From Oscheius dolichura (taxonomy: Eukaryota; Nematoda; Chromadorea; Rhabditida; Rhabditidae), in the NCBI GenBank assembly GCA_932521035.1, contig OW051494.1, forward strand, positions 3,892,001 to 3,956,000: a DNA stretch of 64,000 nt, read 5' to 3'. Each line of letters begins with the position of its first letter. Position 1 is the first letter of the stretch. The translations under genes and the position numbers were made by a program. The notes beneath the pieces are model-generated. The model ran no database searches. It was not told the origin of the DNA and saw only the letters and a program-made list of their open reading frames with translations. Of this stretch, positions 1-10,116 are shown piece by piece.

Positions 1-1548
1 TTGAAGGGAATCCGGTATACGGATTATAGTTGCCCCTACCCGTTTCCTTTCGTTATATAACTTTACGAACCGAAGAATGAAGTCCCTTTATGATTCTGAA
101 ATTTTGTCCTCCCGCTTGGCTGGCCACAGACAGAGCCTCCCTAGAAAGAGGATGCCCTATTGATACTTCCCGTCACTCCTGTTGCTCCCTCTGATCCGAT
201 GACTAGCCCTCAATTCCACGTATACTATAGCCAGACTCCATAGAAAATTATGTTTTATTTCGAGTGCTTCGTGCTTTTTCTGCTCTCCTGCTGCAAACTA
301 GGGACAGGTGATAAAACGATTAATAGCCGTCGACGGGCAGGGTGTCTGAAGATGGGAACCAGCCCCCTTTTTGGTTGAGGCATTCCCTCTTTTTACGAGG
401 AATATGGGGAAGGATGAGGATGCTTTCTGTTCCGTTGTCTCCCACATGGGGTCGGGGGAGGAAAACAACATGTATCCTGAAATGGCACACCTCCTTCCTG
501 TCCTCCTCTTCTTGCAACTCGACCATCCTCCTCCTCCTCCTCCCCTTCTTCGTACTCCTCCCAGAAAAAGACATCCCTCGTGGCTACTAAATTTGTTTTT
601 CCGTAGAAGTTATTTCTGGGAGTTGGGGGTGGACGGGGGGTGGTGGCGATGACGTGACCAGGGGAACACGGTCACCTGCCTGGCTAATTAGAGGGCTATC
701 CTAACGAAGATTTCTTTGTTTTTAGAGGGGTGAATCACTTTACAGCATCGAACACCCTCCCCCTAATTGGCCTTCTGTCTGACGAGCGAGGGTGTCAACT
801 GGCCGATGACGAGGAGAAGAAGAGGCTACTGGAGAAGATCAGGCACCCCAGTTCCCACGAGATTTTCAAGCCACGTGGAGGGAGGAAAACGGATGACTGG
901 ATCTCCTTTCTGAAAAACGTAACATTACAGGGGGAAAGGCCAGGAAACCAGTGTCCAGTGGGGGGCGAATTAGCCAGATGACGTCGTCGGCCTTCCTCTT
1001 TCTCCTCCTGGACAATGGAAAAATTGATGAATTGTAGAGGAGGAGGAGGAGGATGGGGGAGGATGATGAGGGGGGCATAAAAACAGTACAATTTAGGAGG
1101 GGGGATGGAGCCATCGGAATAAAACACGGCAGCTCGTAAACAAAGCATCACGGAGTCATTGAAGCGGTGTCGCGAGAAGTCGAGAGTCAAAACATAACAT
1201 TCGAGGGCAGACCTTGGGGAGAAGGAGGATGGTCATTCTCCAACGAGTAGACATTCTTATGATCATGGGCATGCCCCTTCCAGTGAGGCACCCCCCTCGC
1301 AGAGTACCGTACCTCTTGCATAGTTTCAACTGGGCGCCCCTAACTTCCGCCTTTCTAATTATCGTCTACTCTAAATGCGTCCCTCTACACATAATCTCTT
1401 TATTTCCTCCAGATGAACACCCCCACTTCCCTCCCCCCGTCAAGGTACGTTTTGATCTACGTAGAGCCCGCGTTTGGGGGCGGAGTCGGATCGATTTCCC
1501 GAGGCCTTCACTAGCCTGTGGTGCTTATGGAGAGAGCCCGCTAAGGGC
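1..1548. other. GC-rich upstream region, no gene recognised
   Basis: Several overlapping open frames occur on both strands, but none has a recognisable domain or a convincing chain of spliced exons. A frame at 730-981 (+) follows an acceptor-like tttttag and is the only one with a protein-like composition, but I could not link it to another exon. Most probably this is regulatory sequence of the IA-2 gene that follows. Confidence 0.4.
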
Positions 1549-4500
1549 ATGTGGCCCCCTCTTCTCATTGTAGCACTCATCCCAGCAGTTTCTCCCTTCC
1601 TCCTTTACGGTAAGTATACTGTCTGCCTGCCCCTTTCTCATCCCCTAATGAATACGATACTTTTCCGACCGGTTTACTGTAGTCAAGGTCTTTCTGTGCT
1701 TCTCGTTGAGAAATACAGTAATCCAGGTCCTTTCCCCTTATCCCAATGTCTCCGTCATCCTCGGCACCCCCTCTCGTACCGTCTGTTTTCTGTTTTTATG
1801 TCGTCTCTCTCCAATTTCTGTCTATTCATCCCGTTCTATCCTGAAGTGTCTCTAATTCCACACAAAAAGAATACCCTTCAATGGCAAATGCCCCACTCGA
1901 ATTGATCTCCCCATAGTATTCTTCTCCAAGCAGGCCTTCTGTTTACTGGCATCTTCGAAATAATTAAGACTAGTCGAAAGTTCCTTGTTATCTCTTTCGC
2001 GTTATGAGATATTGGGGGGTTTCTTGTTGATCGGAGACAGTCGGAAATAGCCCCGGGGGGAGTAATTAGTAGCCGGCACCCCGCGCCATTTCAATATAGC
2101 TGAAAGGGGGCGCTAATTGACGGCCCATTTTGTCATTTAACTGCTCTTGCTCCGGCTGTACAACGATCCGGGTCGAATGAGGGAACATGCCCAGCTGATA
2201 ACGGCGGCCTCTGCACCTGTTGCCCCTTTTGATCTCCTCCCCCTAATCGGATGTCCTCTCCCGGAAATACGTCTCGAATCTGGCCCCCGGGAAGAATCCG
2301 ATTAGCTCCTGTCGCCCTCTTCTAATTAGCCGCCTAACACAGAGATGGGGGAATACCAATGGAATTCGTATCTCGGAGGGGGAGGCGGCCTCCTCCCCCT
2401 GCACGGCAAGGGGGATTTTTATGTTTGGTAAAAGGCTGAAATAGGAGACATTTTTGGACGGGCCGATGGCCATAAGACGGGATGGATGGAATGGCCGTCG
2501 ATGATTTGTAACCCCCGGGGCCAATCACCTCTCGAGAAGGACGGCCAGCAGCCGTGGCCATTGAACTTCTGACTCCGACGACGGCGGCGGCTGCCTATTC
2601 ATTCAATTGGCCCTAATTATGTTTCCTCAAAAAAGAGGCAGAGTTGCCCAGATTCGGGTGACATCATTCTCGCCCGGCAACGTCACGAGGGGGCGGCTCC
2701 CAGTGAGTTGCGAGAAAAGGAAAAACAAACTCCTCGCTAATATTAGAATACGTGATACTTCATTTTTGGAGGGGGGAGCTGACGTAACAGAGGGGATTAT
2801 TCACGGGGCCGGGGGGCACAAGTGGGCCTCTTCTCTTAACTAATGGCCATTTCGAGGGTGCCCCCCTCTGATTACTGATTCAGCCGGCCAAGCTCATCTG
2901 ACAAACCGTTGCGTGATTGGCATCATCCTTTTCTTTGACGTCAACTGCCGAAAACAACTCGAGATCAGAGAGCCGCGGAGGATTCGATTTGGAACTCTCT
3001 CTTCGGGGGGCAGCCACCCCCTCATGGGATAATTGTCGGGGGGCTCGGCTGAACTGCCCCTTCCATTGCGTGTGTGAAATAATAAGTGGAAGTCAGGGAG
3101 GAGGGGAAAACAGCCGAGGGACCAACAAAAAGACGGCCGGCCAGGCTCAATCCACGACACGCAAACCTCTGCAAGGGGGCAGCCATTATTGGCTTCGTTT
3201 CGACCCGGGACAAGCCCTCGTCGTACTGTTTTGGGAGTCGTGCCCCCTGCTAATCTCATTTCCGATGAATTAGCCTCTGATCCGGTCAGAAATAGCCCGT
3301 CTGTCTTTTTAGTTACATTTTGCACCTGGAGTGGGGAAAGTGGCCTCAGTCGCCGTCAGAGGGGGTGGCCATAATCTACGGGTCCCGGGGGACAATCCCT
3401 CCCGAATTTGTGTTGTTTTGCATATCGAAATCTATATAAGAGGAAGAGAGACGAAAACAGTGAAGAGGCTACAGGGGATGAAATCACCGGAGGCGGCCTC
3501 CCCCGCGCCATCTCTCGTCACCTTTCTTTCCCTGGCGTAGTAATGATATCTGCTCGCAGTAATTGGACCAGGCGAACTAAACAATTACGGCGAAAAGAAT
3601 AGAAGAGTATAGTGACCGACACCTTTTCAGGGTGCATCTACAGCCCCGTGGATCTCTGCGAGGGAGACGAGAGCTGCTACCCCGATGGCCTCTTCGGCCA
3701 ATGTTATTCCCCCTCTACGGGGGCACCCGAACCCACAAAAGTCGGCCAGTTGGACGACGAGCAACTGGAGTTGTTGACTCTCGAACTGACCAGGTCATCC
3801 ACCCCCCTCTGTCCCCCATAACGAGCAGTACAGACTGGCCAAGAATGATCAGGACTGGGGAGACAGCCAGACCCAGTGTATCCTCGCCTACTACAAGCTG
3901 TCCATGGCCTACAATCTACAGTACGACCCCGAATTCTGCAATGTCCGCTACCCGACAAATATCTGGGCACTTATCCAGGTTTATTTTGGCCGAGGCGGGA
4001 GGAAATGAAATCTCTGTTCAGCTTATTGACATCGGGCTGAATGAGAATGGCGAGCTGGAGAGTGACGACGTCGTCCCACGGAACAGCTACCCGGATCCCG
4101 TCGAGACGGAAGTCCTCCAGGTTTGTTTCTCTTCCCCGAAGTGTCAGAAAAGGCTGCGTCCTCCTGTCAATGGCCGTCTCTTTTTAGGTGGTCCCGCTGG
4201 TTTCGAATGACGACGAGTCTGCGGAAGAGGACATTTCAGATCTTCTTCAACAGATCAGTGAGCCTCCTCCGGACATCGAAGCCGACGGTAAGGGGGCGAA
4301 CAAAACACGAGAGACAGCTACAATTAGGGGCTGGGTAACAGGGGGGAAATGAGGACAAGCGGGGGAGGAATCCGGGGGGTTAGAAGCACTTGACAGAGAG
4401 GGGAGCATGGTAGCTATACGAAAGTGCTTCCTGGCTGAATCAGAGCGAACTGGAGGCCTTTTTTGTGTGTCTGCCTGATAATTTATGGACATCACCGCGT

Positions 4501-6952
4501 CGGCTTATGCAATATTCATCCATCCAAGAAAAACATTTCAGATGTGCTCAATCCGGAGAATTCCGTGGATCCCCTCGTGGAGAACTATATCCAGGACATC
4601 GTGGCTAAAGAGACGCCCGGTATGACTCGGCCTTGTGGAGATCAGAGGAGATCGCTTTTTAGACTTGTCCCAATTGTCAGACGAACAGCTGAATGACCTG
4701 CTAACGAGACTGTTCCAGCTGAAGAAGAACCTCGACGAGATGGCTCCCGTCGGCCAGCTTGTTGATCAGGACGGTAAGTGCGGCAATTGATGTCACCCTC
4801 TTCCCATGTCCTTCTTTTCTTTAAATGTTGACGTTTTATCCCTAGCCGGAAATTCCCCCGAGCCCCCGTCATCCTCCAGGGCTCTTTATTTATAATTGCC
4901 AACGTCATAATCTAGGTGTGTCCATGAGAGCAATTATGACGTTTTTGGCTGGGCAACTAGGCAAATATGATTAAAGCATTACGAAAGCCGGTTTATCCCT
5001 TTTCTTTTTTTGGCGAGGAGGAAATAGTCGTAGGCGACCAAAAATGGACGGCCGTTCTAATGAACTGGCTATCCCCTTTTTTGGGAGGGAAAACTCATTA
5101 GGGGGTGACTCGGATGACCGAGGGACCAAAAAGAGAGAAATGCCCTTTTTTAGGAGAGGCCGAGGAAGCCATTCCCCTGGATGAGGCGGCCATGGCTGAC
5201 GAGCAGTCCATCCTAAAGAAAGACGCCGAGCACGTGGGCAATGTGAATCTCGGACTGGACAACACCGAACACAAGATCGTCAAGGGACGCAATGCCCTGA
5301 GCCGCGTTGTCGGCAACCGAGTCTACCTAAAGGTGAACAAGGTCAAGGACGAGAAGCAGCTGGCCCCACTGGTCGAGTACCTCGAGAACACTATCGCTCT
5401 CCCCAACAATCTCATCTTCGACGACTTCCAATTTGATAATGGCCAGCTGTCGATGAGGATCAGCCGCTTCAACGGACAGAAACCGAAGTCGGCCAAGAGG
5501 ATCGACTCGGTCGAGGGTGTGGCCCAGGCCGTGTACAAACGGAGGAAGGACATCGCCCGCTTCTCCGGAGCCGAGGTGGCCGAGACGGGCATCGGCAGTG
5601 GCGAGGACACCGTTCCCGTGGAGTCGACCGACAGAGATTGGCTCTTCCGCCCCGTTTTGGTTATCTGCGGCTTTACTATTATGGCCCTTCTTACTGTACT
5701 CGGGGTGAGCTTTTTTGTTGTTATGACAATGGGAGGAATTCTTTTATCTTCGACCGAGGTTGTTTTGACCGGAATCATAGTTATTTCATTAGGGAATTAT
5801 AGCCAAAACAAACCAATTGCAGGCTCACTTCTATCGCAGCCGAAAACACTACCACACGAGCCTCGCCGAGATGGCCGAGGGTATCGAGGGCGGCAAGAAC
5901 TCCCACGCCTACCAGGAGCTGTGCCGACAGCGGGTAGGCGAGACCAGTCCCCGCAGCAAGAGCAGCTCGACCAGCAGCTGGTGCGGGGATGAGGCCCAAG
6001 TCCCCGCCATCGACATTTCCACCGGCCACGTCGTCCTCACCTTCCTCCAGGAATTCCTGAGCGACCCGTTGAAGATCGAAGCCCAGTGGGACTCGTTGAA
6101 GGAGTACCGTAACCATCAAAAGCACACAAGCATGGCCAGTCAGTTCGTGGAGAAGAACCGCGAGTGTCTTCCGTTCGACGAGAACCTCGTCGAGGTGGAC
6201 ACCTGGAAGCCGGACGAGAAGGCCTACATCAACGCCAGCTTCATCTACGACGACGACCCGAGACAGGCCGTCTACATCGCGGCCCAGTCGCCCCGCGGGG
6301 AGGAGATCGCCGCCTGGTGGCAGTCCGTCTGGCAGCACGGAGTCTGTCTCATTGTCAACCTCTCGACCCTCGACGAGACCAAGGCCGAGAAGAGCTACTG
6401 GCCGGACACTGGCAGCCAGGTCCACGGACCATTCGAGGTGGCACCTGACTACTGTATTTAATAACCGATAATATTCAGATCCACTTGGTCTCCGAGCACA
6501 TCTGGAGTGACGACTACCTCGTGCGTTCCTTCTACCTTAAGAATCTCCAGAACGGCGAGACCCGTACCATCACCCAATTCCACTATCTCTCCTGGAAGAA
6601 GGACTCCACCCCGCCCAGTGCCAAGAGTCTCCTCGAGTTCCGAAGGTGCCTCCCCTCTCCCTACCGTAATCCTAGTCTGCCCTTTAGAAAGGTCAACAAA
6701 TCGTATCGTGGCCGATCCTCCCCTGTCCTTGTCCATTCCTGGGACGGCGTCGGCCGCGTCGGTGTCTACTGTACTCTGGACCTGTTGTGTGCCCGTCTGC
6801 TCCGTGGTGTCCGCCAGATCGACGTGGCCGCCTCCGTGGAACATCTCCGCGACCAACGGGACGGCATGGTCCGAAACGGAGACCAGTTCAAATTGATCTA
6901 CGGCTGCCTGGCTCAGGAAGTCTCGGCCCTGTTGAAATCGGCTGCTTCGTAG
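1549..6952 (+). CDS. ida-1: IA-2/PTPRN-like receptor pseudophosphatase of dense-core vesicles
   Basis: Type I membrane protein of neuropeptide or insulin dense-core vesicles (family knowledge). Exons: 1549-1609, 3631-3793, 3829-3978, 4022-4120, 4188-4287, 4542-4619, 4663-4773, 5154-5704, 5823-6437, 6479-6645, 6688-6952; about 786 residues. Exon 1 encodes a signal peptide ([20 protein letters not shown]) and is followed by a 2-kb intron. Exon 2 carries the RESP18-type cysteine block with DGLFGQC. Exon 8 holds the luminal ectodomain and the transmembrane helix (near [18 protein letters not shown]). Exons 9-11 hold one PTP domain. The PTP signature reads HSWDGVGR: the catalytic Cys is Ser and the Asp seen in IA-2 is present, so the protein cannot be an active phosphatase. 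Joining 3793 to 3829 is one base out of frame although both exons look coding; this may be an indel or an unrecognised splice. Confidence 0.93.
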
Positions 6953-7353
6953 TCGTAAGTCGTGTCTGCCCGCAGGTATTGGCCAAGTATCTCTCTCTCC
7001 CGATGACGATGATCTCCCCCAGACAATATCACATGACTTATGTAATGAATCTATCTCTTGTTGTTAACACCGGCATTAAATACATGTACCCTGTCTCTTG
7101 TTCTCCCCTTTCAAATATCAAGACACGTTTATTCGTAGAACTAATGAGATTAGTCGTCTATGAGCCGTAGAACTTCTTCGTCTTCGAGATACCCTTTCAA
7201 TGACCTGAACCTGTCTCTCATCTCGTCCTCCTCCCCCTCAACCCACATTCGTTTATTCCCGTTTTGATATGGCTTGTCCTCCTGAGGAGTCGTCACGGAT
7301 GTTTCCATCGGGTTGTCGGGGAACATTAAGATCAGAGTCTCCAGATTCGAGGC
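6953..7353. other. Shared 3' intergenic region of convergent genes
   Basis: The IA-2 gene (+) and the FRMPD4-like gene (-) end tail to tail here. AT-rich stretches include attaaa near 7075 and tttatt (AATAAA on the minus strand) near 7127 and 7252, which could serve as poly(A) signals for the two genes. No coding exon seen. Confidence 0.5.
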
Positions 7354-10116
7354 CTAGAGATTCTGAACTACACCTGGAATGGAGAGGGAACCCACAAATT
7401 GAGAAGGAGCCGTCTGTATGAGGGTCTCGATGGATGCCCGCCTTCCATTGACCTCGGGGACAAGCAGCTCCGAAGAGCCGGCCAACTCTTCAATATCGTC
7501 GGACCTGGCCGAGTTGCCGGGACTTCTCATAGGCGAACTGAAGGAGGAGTCCTCTGTGTCAGACGAGTCCGACACCACTTCCATTTTACATCCAGAAGGG
7601 TTAGACGGCCTGAGAGGTGGATATAAAATGACGAGGTGCATCACAAACCTTCGGAGGATGGGACTGGCCATCTCCTTCAGCTGCAATTCTCGACTGTTCT
7701 TTATCAAGAGAGAATCCTTGGCCTTCAGTATCTGCTTGACGTCTCCGTTGACCTTGACGTCCTTGAGACTCAGCTTGCCCAGGACCTCCTGCTCGATATC
7801 GTCGAACGAATTGGCCAGTTCGTAGGCCGGCGGCTCCTCGGTTAGATTGAGTATCTTCATCGGTGTCGTGCTCTCCTGGGCATAGTTCCATCCGGTTGAG
7901 ATGACCGTATGGATGGCCTCGTAGGGAGGAGCTGAGCATTTTGTTTACAGTCAGATGGAGATAAACTGACGGGTGCTTGGTTTGGTCGAGGGAGAGGGGG
8001 CACGAGCCGTGACGTCGCAAGGCAGGGGCTTTCCCAGCTGCACCTCGTGGTACCCACAGAGAAAACTCAGCAGATCGTCTACGTCGTCCTTCTCTACCAG
8101 GAATTCCAGTCCCTGGGAAGCAAGAGTATAGTGAGTGCATCCACCAACCTGTGCTTCATTGGCAGCTAGTCGGATGCTGACCAGGGAGGTCACCTCAGTC
8201 TCCGTCCTCACCACGACCCTTCCGATCAGGTCAAACCCGATTGAAATGGCTGGCTGCCCTGTCTTCCCCGGGTGTCGGACTAGTAATCCGTTCCTCGGGT
8301 CAATCTGAACACTCCATCCAAATCGGTAAGAGAAGTCGACTACCTGCATGATCATATCGATCTGACTCTCCTTGAAAGTGACGGAGAAGCCTCTCCCACC
8401 GAAGGAGGGCAGGTGGGACACGATGTGGAGATACTTCAGCCGGACCAGCAGAGCGACCTCGTCCGGTGTACAAGGGGCTAAATCCTCACCGTCTCTCCCT
8501 TCTTCTCCCCTCCTACCTTCGTGTTTTCCGTTGTTGTGCATCTCGCTCATCTTCACATCGTCCTTCTTCAGATAGAACCTCAAATGTTTCCGAATCTCTT
8601 TCTTCTTCACATTGTCCAACAAAATGGAAGGAAGGAATATTTCGAGTCCGTACTCTTTTCTCAAAATTTGTCTTGTTATCGAGAAGACAATGAACTCTAC
8701 TCTATTTTGGAGACGGACACCCTTCCGTCTTTGTTGACGGCCGACTCCATCAGGACCTGCTGCATCTGGAGAGCAGCCAGCCGGACGCAGGCCTCGTATC
8801 TATGGAGGGATTGTTAAGGGGGAAGAGGAAAGGCACACCTCATCTCGTAGGCGAACCTGCCCCGGACGACGTCGTTGACACACTGCTGATACAGATATTC
8901 GAAGGCGTTTCTGTCATCCTCGAGGATTGACGGCACCTGAAGGGGCCTGTCTTGGCCATCGAGACACCCACCTCTTTTGGAATGAAGGAGAACCGTAGGA
9001 CACATCGGAAGTGGGCCGCGTTGGGGAGGGACAGCACCTGGAATTGTTTCCTTTAGGATAGACAGAAGACAGTGCTCACATCAGTGACTTTGGTCTGGTT
9101 TCTGAGCAGACTGACTCTGCTGGTCCGGGCCCCGAGGGAGTACTCGACGGCCAGTGCAAAGTACTGCTGGCTCGTCACTTGAAGCTTCGACATTAATGCA
9201 CTCAATATATCCTGGAGCCATTTAGGAAAAAAAGAGCAGACGACTCACTTTAACCGTAGTCGTATCGTCGTATTTGAAAGATCGCGTCTGCCCGTTTTCT
9301 AGAAATACCCGTAGGACAAAGGGAATCGACGGCGGAAAGTCGGACGAGCCGTCGCCATGACTCGCCACCACCACCCTATCCGTGAACCGCACTTTAAAAT
9401 TACGTCTCGAAGCTCTCTGGAACATATTCTTCTTTTTCACAAATGGATAGGTTACCGTATGTTTGTGAGGAATCTGTTCGACAGTCAACTCGACCTCGTC
9501 CGCAGCTGCCCGCACCCGCTCGACGACTTCTTCCTTCTTCAGCTCGCCTACCTCCTCCCCGTTCACCTTCAGGATCTGGTCGTTGGCATAGAGAAGACCG
9601 TCTGACGGTCCCTCCGGGGAGACGAACTGGATCACGGTAGGCTGTTGGCCTGAACCTTCCTCTCCTCTCCCGGATATAAACGGCCAACTTACCAGCCGCC
9701 ACGAATCCGAAGCCTATGTCCTTCTTCCTCTTGACCCGGACCGTCCTCCTCCCGGATGGAGCCGAGCTCTTTCGCGGGTCTTGATATGTCGTCGTTCTGT
9801 TTATATGGCTAAAAGAAGAGAGTGTATATAGGGAGAAGCAGGGGTAATACTCGATGTAGTAGAGATGCCCGTGCTGGTCGCGTGCCTGCTCCCAGCCGTA
9901 GGGCAGCCCGAGGCGACATCTCCACGAGGCCCATGGCGGTTCCCAGTGTGACGTGCGAGAGGCATGGCTGAAATTGGCTCGTTTATTTAACTTTCTCTAT
10001 AGTCAGATATACAGTAATACTCACATATACTCTAGAATTTCGTCAAAACTGTTGGAGGAGAAGATCCGACCCACCGGAGGAGTGCTTAGGGAAAGACTTC
10101 GCGACTTTAGCATCAT
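7354..10116 (-). CDS. WW-PDZ-FERM scaffold protein (FRMPD4/Preso-like)
   Basis: Family members are synaptic or cortical scaffolds that link PSD-95-type and mGluR complexes to the membrane. Exons (minus): 10116-10025, 9967-9851, 9808-9693, 9649-9249, 9211-9080, 9037-8972, 8936-8839, 8799-8701, 8659-8517, 8477-8149, 8112-7971, 7931-7354; about 770 residues. All joins keep frame. Exons 2-3 give a WW domain (LPYGWEQARDQHGHLYYI, then NRTTTYQDPR). Exons 3-4 give a PDZ domain (GFGFVAAG, then GPSDGLLYANDQILKVNGEEV). Exon 4 onward gives a FERM domain (FEYLYQQCVNDV, LRLAALQMQQ-like and GLEIFLPS blocks). The order WW, PDZ, FERM matches vertebrate FRMPD4. The tail is acidic and Ser-rich. A 39-nt in-frame segment in the last exon (ends near 7606) may be a further intron. 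The start was chosen as the first ATG of a double ATG in frame with exon 1; upstream exons are possible. Confidence 0.88.

Noticed and set aside
5323-6856. Long minus-strand open frames opposite the IA-2 exons
   Set aside because: They mirror strongly coding plus-strand exons in GC-rich DNA; stop codons are rare on the opposite strand there. No domain or splice structure.
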